64,000 nucleotides of DNA from Roseivivax isoporae LMG 25204. GTDB lineage: Bacteria; Pseudomonadota; Alphaproteobacteria; Rhodobacterales; Rhodobacteraceae. The notes below the pieces were generated by a model. It searched no databases, had not been told where the DNA came from, and worked only from the letters and a program-made list of their open reading frames with translations. The stretch lies in assembly GCF_000521865.1 (NCBI RefSeq), contig NZ_JAME01000011.1, positions 61,583-125,582 on the forward strand, given 5' to 3'. The position numbers and the translations under genes were made by a program. Every line of letters starts with the position of its first letter. Position 1 is the first letter of the stretch. This document shows positions 25,846-36,958 of this stretch, in pieces.

Positions 25846-27552
25846 TCAGCCGTCGATCCGGTACCAGTCGGCAGCGTTCCAGAGCTCGCTGTCCCAGGTG
25901 TTCAGGACCACGCCGCCCAGCGTGTTCGACCGGGCCGAGACGCGGCCGCGGTCCACGAGCGGAACGATGGTCATGCTCTCCTTGGTGATCATGTCGTTCA
26001 GAGCCTTGGCGATCCGCGTCCGCTCGGACATCTCGCCGGTGCGGGCAAGCTCGTCGAGCAGCGCGTCGTACTCCTCGTCACAGTAGCGGTTGATGTTCTC
26101 GCCCTGCCACTGGGTCGAGGGCTTGGGCTCGTTCCCGCAGCGGTACATCGACAGGTACGGCTGGGGATCGGTGCCGTCGAAGTTGTTGGCGTACATCTCG
26201 ACGTCCGCGTAGAACTTCTGGAAGGTGTCCGGCGACCCCGGGTCCCCGCCGAAGAACACCGAGGAATCCACGTTGCGCAGCTCGGTCTCGACGCCGATCT
26301 CGGACCACCACTGCTTGATCAGCGCCTGGAAGTCCTGCCGCACCGCGTTGGTGGAGCTCTGGAACAGCAGCGACAGCGGCTCGCCGTCCTTGTCGCGGAT
26401 GCCGTCGCCGTCGCTGTCGGTCCAGCCCGCCTCCTCGAGCAGCGCCTTGGCGCCCTCGATGTCCTGGGTCAGGCAGTCGGTGTTGTCCGAGGCGAACATC
26501 TCGGGCGCCGGCACGAGGTTGCAGGTGGCGCGGCCGGCCTGGCCGTAGCCCACCTCGACGAGCAGCTCGCGGTCGATCGCCATGGAGAGGGCGCGGCGCA
26601 CGCGCTCGTCCGACAGGATCGGGTGCGGGTGCGCCACGGTGGACCGCTCGCCCTCGGGCAGGGACGGGTCGGGATCGGTCATGTTCATCTCGATGCGCTC
26701 GACCAGCGTGCCGAAGGCCGCGATCGGCTCGCCCTGGCCCGCCGCCGCCATCTGCTCGAGCACGTCGGGCGCGAGCTGCAGGTTCCACGCATAATCGAAC
26801 TCGCCGGTCTCGAGCACCGCGCGCGCCGCCGCGACCGCATCGCCGCCGCCCTTGAAGTTCACCGTCGCGAAGGCCGGCTTTGCGGGATCGCGGTAGTTCG
26901 GGTTCGCCTCGAGCGAGATCACGTCGTTCGGGCGGAACTCGGTCACGGTGAAGGGCCCGGTGCCCACCGGGTTGAAGTTCTGCTCGGTGCAGGACGAGGC
27001 CGCGGCGCCGAGGCAGTCCTGGAACTGCGCCTTCTGCAGGATGGGAGACTGGCCGCCCATGAAGGGCCCGTAGGGGTTCGGCGTCGGCTGGCCGAAGGTC
27101 ACCTGCACGGTCAGGTCGTCCAGCGCCTCGACGCTGGTCACGCCGTCGAACTTCGCGCGCTGGGCGCAGCCGCCCTCGGGATGCATGCAGTATTCCGCGG
27201 TGAAGACCACGTCCGCGGCGGTGAACGGCGTGCCGTCGGACCAGAGCAGCCCCTCCCTGATCTTCCACGTGATCTGGGTGAGGTCCTCGGAGACGCCGCC
27301 GTTCTCGACCGTCGGGATCTCGGTGGCGAGGTAGGGCACGCGCTCGCCCTTCTCGTTGTAGCGCGCCAGCGGCTCGATCACGAGGCTCGAGGCCTCGATG
27401 TCCTTGGTGCCCCCAGAGAGGTAGGGGTTCATGATCGACGGGGCCTGCCAGTAGATGATGTTCACCTGCCCGTCGGAGCCACGCTCCGCGAAGGCTGCGG
27501 GCGCAAGTGCCACGCCTGCGGCAGCCCCCAGAAGAAGGGTCTTGAGCTTCAT
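25846..27552 (-). CDS. Periplasmic peptide-type substrate-binding protein (SBP family 5)
   Basis: The 568-residue protein has a Sec signal peptide (KLKTLLLGAAAGVALAPAAFA) and the family 5 pattern: a LARYNEKGERVPYLATEIPTV opening, the WSDGTPFTAADVVFT motif near 105, NPVGTGPFTVTEFRPND near 180 and RRALSMAIDRELLV near 300. It should capture an oligopeptide or similar amide in the periplasm and deliver it to the two permeases. Unusually long among DppA-type proteins, mainly through an acidic Asp/Gly insertion (TDSDGDGIRDKDGEPL near 390), which resembles a calcium-binding thrombospondin-3-type repeat. The ligand is not predictable from sequence alone. Confidence 0.94.
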   Translation of the reverse strand: MKLKTLLLGAAAGVALAPAAFAERGSDGQVNIIYWQAPSIMNPYLSGGTKDIEASSLVIEPLARYNEKGERVPYLATEIPTVENGGVSEDLTQITWKIREGLLWSDGTPFTAADVVFTAEYCMHPEGGCAQRAKFDGVTSVEALDDLTVQVTFGQPTPNPYGPFMGGQSPILQKAQFQDCLGAAASSCTEQNFNPVGTGPFTVTEFRPNDVISLEANPNYRDPAKPAFATVNFKGGGDAVAAARAVLETGEFDYAWNLQLAPDVLEQMAAAGQGEPIAAFGTLVERIEMNMTDPDPSLPEGERSTVAHPHPILSDERVRRALSMAIDRELLVEVGYGQAGRATCNLVPAPEMFASDNTDCLTQDIEGAKALLEEAGWTDSDGDGIRDKDGEPLSLLFQSSTNAVRQDFQALIKQWWSEIGVETELRNVDSSVFFGGDPGSPDTFQKFYADVEMYANNFDGTDPQPYLSMYRCGNEPKPSTQWQGENINRYCDEEYDALLDELARTGEMSERTRIAKALNDMITKESMTIVPLVDRGRVSARSNTLGGVVLNTWDSELWNAADWYRIDG

Positions 27553-27796
27553 GTCTGTCTCCCTGTTGCGCACCCTTTTGGGTTGCGTCGACATTGCCGG
27601 CCTCGTGCGGCGTCGCGACCCGCCATCTGCCGGAGACGGCCGGGCCGTGCGCGAACGCCGCACCGTAGCGGGCATCGAAAACCGAGATTCGTCAAAAAGC
27701 AAGTCTCGGCGTGCGGAATTGCCGCAGGGCATTTGACCCGCGCCGAGCCTGACCGTAGCGTTGCCCGAACCTGCCGCGTTCCGAGGAGTTCCGCGC
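27553..27796. promoter_or_regulatory. Divergent promoter region of the peptide ABC transporter
   Basis: The 244 bases separate the leftward binding-protein gene from the rightward dual-ATPase gene and must carry both promoters. The only AT-richer patch is at about 27680-27745, with runs such as GTCAAAAAGCAAG and GCATTTGACC. A GAGGAG site at 27783-27787 serves the ATPase start. I see no clear operator palindrome. Confidence 0.45.
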
Positions 27797-29632
<1,836 letters not shown>

Positions 29633-29647
29633 CGGGGCAGGCCGGCG

Positions 29648-29674
29648 AAGGGCCCCGGTCCGGCCCTTCTTCTT
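29648..29674 (+). terminator. Rho-independent terminator of the dual-ATPase gene
   Basis: AAGGGCC (29648-29654) and GGCCCTT (29662-29668) form a 7-bp stem around a CCGGTCC loop, directly followed by the pyrimidine tract CTTCTT. It merges with a family-type intergenic repeat that starts at 29667. Confidence 0.75.
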
Positions 29675-29690
29675 GGTCGAAATATCCCGG
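29667..29690 (+). repeat. Intergenic repeat, copy 1 (TTCTTCTTGGTC core)
   Basis: The sequence TTCTTCTTGGTCGAAATATC followed by CCGG recurs at 47474-47497 with two or three changes and, inverted, at 47422-47446. All copies lie between genes next to transcription-terminator hairpins. I recall this motif as frequent in intergenic regions of Rhodobacteraceae; its function is unknown, possibly part of a terminator or an RNA-processing signal. Confidence 0.6.
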
Positions 29691-29732
29691 GAGCGCGAGG
29701 GCAGCGCCCTCGCAGCCCGGCCGCCGCTCGCC

Positions 29733-30896
29733 TCAGGCGGCGGGCAGGCGGCGCTCGACGATCTCGGCCCACCACGAACAGCCCGCGGGGATCGCCTCGT
29801 CGTTGAAGTTGTATTCGGGGTGATGCACCGAGGCGGTGTCGCCGTTGCCCACGAGGATGTAGGCGCCCGGCCGTTCCTCGAGCATGAAGGCGAAATCCTC
29901 GCCGCCCATGACGAGCTCGGCATCCGCGCACTGGCCCGAGACCGCGCGGGCCACCTCGGCCGCGAACGTGGTCTGTTCGTCCGAGTTCACCATCACCGGG
30001 TAGTTGCGCGTGTAGCTCACCTCCGCCGTCGCCCCGAAGGCCTCGGCGACCGAGGTGCAGATCGCCTTCATCCGCGTCTCGGCGAGGTCGCGCATCTCGG
30101 GCGAGAGCGTGCGCACCGTGCCCTTGAGGTGCACGCGCTGCGGGATGACGTTGTAGGCGTTGGACGAGGTCTGGAAGGATGTGACCGACACCACGAGCTG
30201 CGCCACGGGGTCGGCGTTGCGGCTCGCGATGCTCTGCAGCGCGCCCACGATCTGCGCGGCGGCAACCGTGGTGTCGACAGTCTCGTGCGGCTTCGCGGCG
30301 TGGCCGCCCTTGCCCTCGATCTCGATGTCGAAGATGTCGGTCGCGGCAAAGAACGGGCCCGGCCGGATCGCGAACTGTCCCACGGGCACGCCGGGCCAGT
30401 TGTGCATGCCGTAGACTTCCTCGATCCCTAAGCGTTCCATCATCCCGTCGCGGCACATCTCGCGGCCGCCGCCGCCGCCTTCCTCCGCCGGCTGGAAGAT
30501 CACGGCGACGGTGCCGTCGAAGTTGCGCGTCTCGGCGAGGTAGCGCGCCGCGCCGAGCAGCATCGCGGTGTGCCCGTCATGGCCGCAGGCATGCATCGCG
30601 CCGGGCATTTTCGAGGCGTAGTCGAGCCCCGTCGCCTCGGTGATGGGCAGCGCGTCCATGTCGGCGCGCAGCCCGATGGTGCGGCCCGACGCGGTCGAGC
30701 GGCCGCGGATCACTCCCACGACGCCGGTGCGGCCGATGCCCTCGACCACCTCGTCGCAGCCGAAGGCGCGCAGCTTCTCGGCGACCAGCGCCGAGGTGCG
30801 GTGCGTCTCGAACAGGATCTCGGGGTTTTCGTGGATGTCGCGTCGCCACGCGGTGATGTCGCCGTGCAGTTCGGCGAAGCGGTTCTTGACCGGCAT
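29733..30896 (-). CDS. M20-family amidohydrolase (hippurate hydrolase / N-acyl-amino-acid deacylase type)
   Basis: The 387-residue enzyme belongs to the M20D branch. Metal-site motifs are intact: GLRADMDALPI near residue 74, HACGHDGHTAMLLGAA near 102 and FQPAEEGGGG near 135. The lid domain has GGHAAKPHETVD. Such enzymes remove acyl groups from amino acids such as hippurate, N-acetyl- or indole-conjugated amino acids. An upstream AUG context ending GATCCCCTC serves as a weak ribosome site. It lies beside the peptide importer and a second M20 enzyme, which supports a role in breaking down imported acylated or peptidic substrates; the exact substrate is not known. Confidence 0.92.
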   Translation of the reverse strand: MPVKNRFAELHGDITAWRRDIHENPEILFETHRTSALVAEKLRAFGCDEVVEGIGRTGVVGVIRGRSTASGRTIGLRADMDALPITEATGLDYASKMPGAMHACGHDGHTAMLLGAARYLAETRNFDGTVAVIFQPAEEGGGGGREMCRDGMMERLGIEEVYGMHNWPGVPVGQFAIRPGPFFAATDIFDIEIEGKGGHAAKPHETVDTTVAAAQIVGALQSIASRNADPVAQLVVSVTSFQTSSNAYNVIPQRVHLKGTVRTLSPEMRDLAETRMKAICTSVAEAFGATAEVSYTRNYPVMVNSDEQTTFAAEVARAVSGQCADAELVMGGEDFAFMLEERPGAYILVGNGDTASVHHPEYNFNDEAIPAGCSWWAEIVERRLPAA

Positions 30897-30985
30897 GAGG
30901 GGATCCCAGGATTTGATCAGAATTGCTCCGAGCCTGCCTCAGCCCGCCGCCGTCCGCAAGGCGGCACGCGGGATCGTGCCGGGCC

Positions 30986-32329
30986 TCAGACGTTCGGGCC
31001 GGGCACCATGCGCGAGCCGTCCGAGAACCGCGAGAGGCGGAACCGGACCAGGTCGTGGCCCGGCGCGTTCCCCTGCACGAGGTCGGCGGCGATGCGCCCG
31101 AAGGCCGGCCCGATGCCGAAGCCGTGCCCGCTCATCCCGAAGGCGAGGGTGAGGCCGGGCAGGGGGGCGGCGCGGTCGACCACCGGCACCAGGTCGGGCA
31201 TGGTGTCGATCATCCCCGCCCAGACCCTGCGGGCGCGGACCGGCCCGAGATCGGGAAAGGCCGCCTCGAACCCGGCGATCGCCGAGGCCGCGCCGGCCAT
31301 GTCGGGCGCGGGGTCGAGGATGCGCATGCGCTCGAACGGGCTTTCCGCGTCGGCGTCCCACCGGCGCGGGGTGCGCCAGGCGTCGGGAAAATGCGCGGGC
31401 GCCGCGGGCTTCAGCCGCACCGGCACCGTGCCCTGCCGCAGCACCGGCAGGTAGGACGGCGCGGCGCGCACCGCGTCGGGCCCCACATAGAGCGTCGCCG
31501 CGACCGAGGGGGCGAGCGTGTAGCCGCCGTCGGCGCGCGGCCGGAACGCCACGCGGTCGTCGACGCCCGCGCCCGCCACGCGCTGCGGCAGCGGATCGGT
31601 CGCCAGCGCCGTGGAGCGCACGGAGAGCTGCGGCACCCGGATCCCGTGGCGGCGCAGGAAGAGCGCCGACCAGGCGCCGCCCGCCAGCACCGCCTCGGAC
31701 GTGCGGATCGTGCCGTGCTCGGTCACGACCCCAGCGACCCGGCCGCCGGCGATGTCGAGCGTCCGCACCGCGCAGCCCTCGAGGATCGTCGCGCCCTCGG
31801 CCACGGCGAGGCGCGCGAGCTCGGGCACCGCGACCCACGGCTCGCCCTTCAGGTCTGTGGGCGTGTGCAGCGCGCCGGTCCAGCCCGCCGCCGCGCCCGG
31901 CAGCAGCGCGTCGAGCCCGGAGGCCTCGACGAGGTGCGAGGATAGGCCGTGATCGCGGGCCGAGGCGAGCCATGCCGCGAAACGCTCCATCTCCTTCTGC
32001 CCGCGGGCGAGGTAGCTCACGCCCACCTGGCGGATGCCGAGCCGGCCGCCGCATTCGGCGTCGAGCGCCTGCCACAGGCGCTGCGCCTCGAGCGCCACGG
32101 GAATCTCGGCCATGTCGCGCCCCTGCACGCGGATCCAGCCCCAGTTGCGCGAGCTCTGCTCGGCCGCGATGCGCCCCTTCTCGAGCAGGGTGACGCGCAG
32201 GCCCGCCCGCGCCAGAAAGAGCGCGGCGCTGACCCCGATCACGCCGCCGCCGATCACCACGACGTCGGCGGCCGCGGGCAGCGCGGCGCCGTGTTCCGCG
32301 GGCCGGTCCATGCGGAAGGGGAAGCTCAT
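30986..32329 (-). CDS. FAD-dependent amino-acid/amine oxidase (DAO family)
   Basis: The 447-residue protein has an N-terminal FAD-binding motif, VVVIGGGVIGVSAALFLARAG near residue 24, and GMSGHGFGIGPAFG near 405, the usual closing FAD contact of D-amino-acid oxidase/sarcosine oxidase-like enzymes (DadA, SoxB, opine oxidase subunits). It should oxidise a secondary or alpha-amine to an imine with release of ammonia or an amine. Its ATG overlaps the TGA of the upstream M20 gene as ATGA, so the two are translationally coupled and likely act in sequence: deacylation followed by oxidation. Substrate unknown. Confidence 0.9.
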   Translation of the reverse strand: MSFPFRMDRPAEHGAALPAAADVVVIGGGVIGVSAALFLARAGLRVTLLEKGRIAAEQSSRNWGWIRVQGRDMAEIPVALEAQRLWQALDAECGGRLGIRQVGVSYLARGQKEMERFAAWLASARDHGLSSHLVEASGLDALLPGAAAGWTGALHTPTDLKGEPWVAVPELARLAVAEGATILEGCAVRTLDIAGGRVAGVVTEHGTIRTSEAVLAGGAWSALFLRRHGIRVPQLSVRSTALATDPLPQRVAGAGVDDRVAFRPRADGGYTLAPSVAATLYVGPDAVRAAPSYLPVLRQGTVPVRLKPAAPAHFPDAWRTPRRWDADAESPFERMRILDPAPDMAGAASAIAGFEAAFPDLGPVRARRVWAGMIDTMPDLVPVVDRAAPLPGLTLAFGMSGHGFGIGPAFGRIAADLVQGNAPGHDLVRFRLSRFSDGSRMVPGPNV

Positions 32330-33489
32330 GCCGCCAGCGCTCCCACGAGGCGGCGCATGAAGTCGTGCCCCGCCTCGAAATCGGCGACGGAGATGTACTC
32401 GTCGGGCTGGTGGGCGATGCCGATGTCGCCCGGCCCGCAGACCACCGCGGAATAGCCCGCCGTCTGGAAGTGGCTCGCCTCGGTGCCGTAGCTCACCATG
32501 TGGGTGGCGTTGTCGCCGGTCAGCCGGCGCACCAGCGCCTCGGCCGCGCCGTCCTCCTCGGGCACGAAGGTCGGCAGCGAGAACGCGTCGGTGACGATCA
32601 CCCGCGCCTCGGGCCGGACCGCCTGCATCTCGGCCTCGAGCGCCGCCGCGCGGTCGAGGAAGCGCTGCCGCCAGGCCTGCGGGTCCTCGCCCGGCACGAC
32701 GCGGAATCCCATGGAGAAATGGCAGTCCTTCGCGGTGATGTTGTGCGCGGTGCCGCCGCGGATCATGCCCACGTGCACGTTGGTGCAGGGCGGGTCGAAG
32801 GCGGCGGCGAGCGCGCTCGGCTCGGCGCCGTAGGTCTCGGCGTTCACCGCGTTCGCCCACTCAACGAGCTTCGCCCCCCACATGATCGCCGACACGCCGC
32901 GGTCGAGGATCGAGGAATGGACCTCGAAGCCCTGCACGTGCACGTCGAAGCTGACGCCGCCCTTGTGGCCGGTCACCGGCGCGAGGTTCGTGGGCTCGCC
33001 CACGATCACCGCCGAGGCGCGCGGCAGCGCCGCCTGCATGGCCGCGATCATCGGCGGCGCGCCGGTGCAGCCGATCTCCTCGTCGTAGGAAAGCGCGATC
33101 TGCAGCGGCCGCGCGACGCCCGCGTGCCGCGCCTCGACCAGCGCCCAGATCGCCAGCGCGTCGAAACCCTTCATGTCGGTGGTGCCGCGTCCGTAGAGCC
33201 GCCCGTCGCGCTCGGTCAGGGTGAAGGGGTCGGACGTCCAGGGCTGGCCGTCGACCGGGACCACGTCGGTATGGCCCGACAGGACCAGCCCGCCCTCGAC
33301 CTCGGGTCCCACATGGGCGAAGAGCGCCGCCTTGTCCCGGGTGTCGTTCCAGTGCCGGTGGCAGGTGATGCCGTGCCCCGAGAGGTAGTCCTCCACCCAG
33401 TCGACGAGATCTAGGTTGCTGTCGCGGCTGACGGTCGGAAACGCGATCAGGCGGGCGAGGATGTCGCGGGGCGAGAGGCGGTCGGGCAT
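32326..33489 (-). CDS. argE: M20 family acetylornithine deacetylase-like enzyme
   Basis: The 387-residue protein follows the ArgE/DapE pattern: SGHTDVVPVDGQPW near residue 70, YGRGTTDMKGF near 94, DEEIGCTGA near 130 and GEPTNL near 158, covering the dinuclear metal site. ArgE removes the acetyl group of N-acetylornithine in arginine synthesis. CGGAGGAT directly precedes the ATG at 33489. Because it is coupled to a DAO-type oxidase, a catabolic role on another N-acyl amino acid is at least as likely as arginine biosynthesis; the gene symbol is therefore a family label rather than a functional claim. Confidence 0.85.
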   Translation of the reverse strand: MPDRLSPRDILARLIAFPTVSRDSNLDLVDWVEDYLSGHGITCHRHWNDTRDKAALFAHVGPEVEGGLVLSGHTDVVPVDGQPWTSDPFTLTERDGRLYGRGTTDMKGFDALAIWALVEARHAGVARPLQIALSYDEEIGCTGAPPMIAAMQAALPRASAVIVGEPTNLAPVTGHKGGVSFDVHVQGFEVHSSILDRGVSAIMWGAKLVEWANAVNAETYGAEPSALAAAFDPPCTNVHVGMIRGGTAHNITAKDCHFSMGFRVVPGEDPQAWRQRFLDRAAALEAEMQAVRPEARVIVTDAFSLPTFVPEEDGAAEALVRRLTGDNATHMVSYGTEASHFQTAGYSAVVCGPGDIGIAHQPDEYISVADFEAGHDFMRRLVGALAA

Positions 33490-33611
33490 GGATCCTCCGG
33501 GAACGTGGGGCGGCGGTCCAGACTTACGCGCATCCCGCGTCGATCGCAAAGCCCCCGCCGCCGGGACCTGCGGGCTTGCGACGGGCACGGCGCGGCGCTA
33601 AGCGCTGCGCC

Positions 33612-34409
33612 ATGACCCGCGCCACCATCGCCTGCATCAAGTGGGGAACGCTCTTCGGCCCCGAATACGTGAACCGGCTCTATTCCGGGGTGCGTCGCAA
33701 CCTGTCGGTGCCGGTGCGCTTCGTCTGCATGACCGAGGAGCGCGCGGGCCTGCATCCCGACATCGAGGTGATCGGCCTGCCGACCGAGCCCTTCCGCGCC
33801 GAGATGGACGCGGCGCTCGCGGTGGCGAACCGGCAGGGCGCCATGCGCAAGACCTCGCTGTTCCGCGAGGGCGCGATCCCGGACGCGGACGGGCCCGTGC
33901 TGGGCTTCGATCTCGACGTGGTGATCACCGGTGATCTCGACCCGCTCCTCGCGCTCGAGCCCGGCAAGGTCGCCATGCGCCACGACTGGACGGAACGGCG
34001 CAAGGGCCGCCCCACGGGGCACGGCTCGGTCTTCCGCTTCGACCCGGCACGGCACGGCTACCTCTACGACGACCTCGCCGCAGCACCTTATGCCGAGGTC
34101 GAGAAGGCGCGCGGGTCCGAGCAGCGCTATACCAGCCACAAGGCGATGGATCGGGGTGATTTCGTCTATATTCCGGGCGATTGGGTGGTCAGCTTCAAGT
34201 ATGACTGCAACCCGTTCCCGCGGAACTGGCTGCGGCCGCCGCGCCTGCCCGGGGACGCGCGCGTCGTGTGCTTCCACGGCCGGCCGAAGATGCCGGAGGC
34301 GATCGAGGGCTACACCCGGTCGCTGGTGCGGCGCTCGGCTCCCTGCGGCTGGCTTGCCGAGCACTGGGTCGACCGCGCGCGCGCTGATCTCGGGCCCGAT
34401 TGGGCCTGA
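33612..34409 (+). CDS. Glycosyltransferase-like protein (GT-A fold, DxD motif)
   Basis: The 265-residue protein opens with IACIKWGTLFGPEYVNRLY, like capsular or LPS glycosyltransferases that handle a nucleotide sugar, and has a DLD motif at residues 100-102 (LGFDLDVVITGDLDPLL), the divalent-cation/UDP site of GT-A enzymes. Further conserved-looking segments are HGSVFRFDP and VCFHGRPKMPE. No signal peptide or membrane helix is visible. The acceptor is unknown. It stands upstream of fabF, 108 bases away, and divergent from the argE-like gene. Confidence 0.72.
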   Translation: MTRATIACIKWGTLFGPEYVNRLYSGVRRNLSVPVRFVCMTEERAGLHPDIEVIGLPTEPFRAEMDAALAVANRQGAMRKTSLFREGAIPDADGPVLGFDLDVVITGDLDPLLALEPGKVAMRHDWTERRKGRPTGHGSVFRFDPARHGYLYDDLAAAPYAEVEKARGSEQRYTSHKAMDRGDFVYIPGDWVVSFKYDCNPFPRNWLRPPRLPGDARVVCFHGRPKMPEAIEGYTRSLVRRSAPCGWLAEHWVDRARADLGPDWA

Positions 34410-34517
34410 GCCCGAACCCGGCGCGGATCCCCGCCCGCGCCCGTCCCTTGCCCTTGCCCCGCCGCCCCGGCACGCGGTAAGAGCAGACGCCAAAGCTTAT
34501 CGAGGAAGGGCAGCAAC

Positions 34518-35777
34518 ATGCGTCGCGTCGTGGTCACCGGTCTTGGCCTTGTCACCCCGCTTGCTTGCGGCGTCGAGGAAAGCTGGCGCCGCATCCTCGC
34601 CGGGAAATCCGGCGCGGGTACGATCACCCGGTTCGACGCGAGCCATCTCGCGACGACCTATGCCTGCGAAGTTCCACACGGCGACGGCAGCGACGGCACC
34701 TTCAATCCCGACGACTGGCTGGAGAAGAAGGAGCAGCGCAAGGTCGATGCCTTCATCCTCTACGGCCTCGCCGCGGCGGAACAGGCCGTGCGCGATGCCG
34801 GCTGGACGCCCGAGGACGAGGAGGAGCGCCTGCGCACCGGCGTCATGATCGGCTCGGGCATCGGCGGGCTCGAGGCCATCGCCGAGACCGCCTACCTCAT
34901 CCGCGACAAGGGCGCGCGGCGGGTCTCGCCGTTCTTCATTCCCGGCGCGCTCATCAACCTGATCTCGGGCAACGTGTCGATCCGCTACGGCTTCAAGGGG
35001 CCGAACCACTCGGTGGTCACCGCCTGCTCGACCGGGGCACACGCCATCGGCGACGCCGCGCGGCTCATCATGCTGGGCGACGCGGACGTGATGGTGGCGG
35101 GCGGCGCCGAGGCCGCGATCTGCGAGATCGGCATCGCCGGCTTCAACGCCTGCAAGGCGCTGTCGACCAAGCGCGGCAACGCGCCCGAGACCGCCAGCCG
35201 GCCCTATGACGCCGACCGCGACGGATTCGTCATGGGCGAGGGCGCGGGCATCGTCGTGCTCGAGGATTACGAGCACGCCAAGGCGCGCGGCGCGAAGATC
35301 TACGCCGAGGTCAAGGGCTACGGCATGTCGGGCGACGCCTACCACATCACCGCGCCGGCCGAGGACGGCGACGGCGCGCTGCGCTCCATGCGCGCGGCGC
35401 TCCGCAGCGCGGGGCTCGAACCGGCGGATCTCGACTACATCAACGCGCACGGCACCTCCACCATGGCCGACGTGATCGAGCTCGCCGCGGTCGAGCGCAT
35501 GCTGGGCGATGCCGCCTCCAAGGTCACCATGTCCTCGACCAAGTCGTCGACCGGGCACCTCCTCGGTGCCGCCGGGGCGATCGAGGCGATCTTCTCGATC
35601 CTCGCGATCCGCGACCAGGTCGCGCCGCCGACCATCAACCTCGACAACCCCGCCGTCGAGACGCCCATCGACCTCGCGCCCAACGCCAAGCGCGAGCGCG
35701 AGGTGCGCTACGCGCTCTCCAACTCGTTCGGGTTCGGCGGCACCAATGCCAGCGTGATCTTCGGACAGGTGGCCTGA
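34518..35777 (+). CDS. fabF: 3-oxoacyl-[acyl-carrier-protein] synthase II
   Basis: The 419-residue condensing enzyme extends acyl chains with malonyl-ACP. The catalytic Cys170 lies in TACSTGAHA, with the two active-site histidines in INAHGTSTMAD and KSSTGHLLGAAG, and the closing FGFGGTNASVIFG is typical. The start is preceded by GAGGAAGGG. mltG follows four bases after the stop, an arrangement widespread in proteobacteria. No acpP is seen in the 108 bases upstream. Confidence 0.97.
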   Translation: MRRVVVTGLGLVTPLACGVEESWRRILAGKSGAGTITRFDASHLATTYACEVPHGDGSDGTFNPDDWLEKKEQRKVDAFILYGLAAAEQAVRDAGWTPEDEEERLRTGVMIGSGIGGLEAIAETAYLIRDKGARRVSPFFIPGALINLISGNVSIRYGFKGPNHSVVTACSTGAHAIGDAARLIMLGDADVMVAGGAEAAICEIGIAGFNACKALSTKRGNAPETASRPYDADRDGFVMGEGAGIVVLEDYEHAKARGAKIYAEVKGYGMSGDAYHITAPAEDGDGALRSMRAALRSAGLEPADLDYINAHGTSTMADVIELAAVERMLGDAASKVTMSSTKSSTGHLLGAAGAIEAIFSILAIRDQVAPPTINLDNPAVETPIDLAPNAKREREVRYALSNSFGFGGTNASVIFGQVA

Positions 35778-35781
35778 CCCG

Positions 35782-36942
35782 ATGTGGAAGAGCATCGCCT
35801 CGAACGCGCTCACGTTCCTCGTCGTCGCGGTGTTCCTGCTGGGCGGCGCGCTGATCTGGGCGCAGAACACCTATTCCGACGAAGGGCCGCTGGCCGAGGC
35901 CATCTGCCTCGACGTGCCGCGCGGGTCGAACATGTCGCTGGTGTCCGAGAACCTGGCCGAACAGGGCGCGGTCTCGTCCCCGATGCTGTTCCGGCTCGGC
36001 GCGGAGTACAGCGACAAGACGCAGGACCTGAAGGCCGGCAGCTTCCTGGTGCCCGAGCGGGCCTCGATGGCCGAGATCGTCGACATCGTCACCCGCGGCG
36101 GCGCCTCCACCTGCGGGACCGAGATCATCTACCGCATCGGCGTGAACGCCGCCGAGGTCGAGGTGCGCGAACTCGACCCCGCCACCGGCCGCTTCGTCGA
36201 GGTGGTGGAATTCGATCCCGCCGCCGACGCGGCGCTGCCCGAGGACTACGTGTCGCGCCGCGACGACGCCGACACGCGCTTCCGCGTGGCGCTGGCAGAG
36301 GGCGTGACCTCCTGGCAGGTGGTCGAGGAGCTGAAATCCGTCGACGTGCTCGAGGGCGAGGTCGAGGTGCCCGTCGAAGGCTCGCTCGCGCCCGACAGCT
36401 ACGAGATCGCCCGCGGCGACAGCCGGGCCGAACTCATCGGCCGCATGCAGCGCGCCCAGGAGGTCATCCTGGCCGAGGCCTGGGAGAACCGCGCCGACGA
36501 GCTGCCGCTCGAGACGCCGGAAGAGGCGCTGATCCTCGCCTCGATCGTCGAGAAGGAGACCGGCGTCGCCGAGGAGCGGCCGCAGGTCGCGTCGGTCTTC
36601 GTGAACCGCCTGCGCCGCGGCATGCGGCTGCAGACCGACCCGACGGTGATCTACGGAATCACGGAGGGGCAGGGCGTGCTGGGCCGGGGCATCCGCCAGT
36701 CGGAACTGCGCGCGGCGACGCCCTACAACACCTACGTGATCGAGGGGCTGCCGCCCACGCCCATCGCCAATCCGGGGCGCCTCTCGATCGAGGCCGCGCT
36801 GAACCCCGCCGAGACGCCCTACGTGTTCTTCGTTGCCGACGGCACCGGCGGCCACGCCTTTGCCGAGACGCTCGAGGAGCACAACCGCAACGTCGCCCGC
36901 TGGCGCGAGATCGAGGCGGAACGCGCCCAGCAGCAGAACTGA
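35782..36942 (+). CDS. mltG: Endolytic murein transglycosylase MltG
   Basis: The 386-residue protein has an N-terminal membrane anchor (residues 7-26) and a YceG-like periplasmic domain. The catalytic segment ILASIVEKETGVAEERPQVA (about residues 251-270, Glu257/Glu259) and the following VFVNRLRRGMRLQTDPTVIYG are fully conserved. MltG cuts nascent peptidoglycan strands and limits glycan length. It starts four bases after fabF and has no separate promoter visible, so it is probably co-transcribed. It ends convergent with the SRPBCC gene, 16 bases apart. Confidence 0.96.
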   Translation: MWKSIASNALTFLVVAVFLLGGALIWAQNTYSDEGPLAEAICLDVPRGSNMSLVSENLAEQGAVSSPMLFRLGAEYSDKTQDLKAGSFLVPERASMAEIVDIVTRGGASTCGTEIIYRIGVNAAEVEVRELDPATGRFVEVVEFDPAADAALPEDYVSRRDDADTRFRVALAEGVTSWQVVEELKSVDVLEGEVEVPVEGSLAPDSYEIARGDSRAELIGRMQRAQEVILAEAWENRADELPLETPEEALILASIVEKETGVAEERPQVASVFVNRLRRGMRLQTDPTVIYGITEGQGVLGRGIRQSELRAATPYNTYVIEGLPPTPIANPGRLSIEAALNPAETPYVFFVADGTGGHAFAETLEEHNRNVARWREIEAERAQQQN

Positions 36943-36958
36943 CCGGGCGCGCTGGCCG

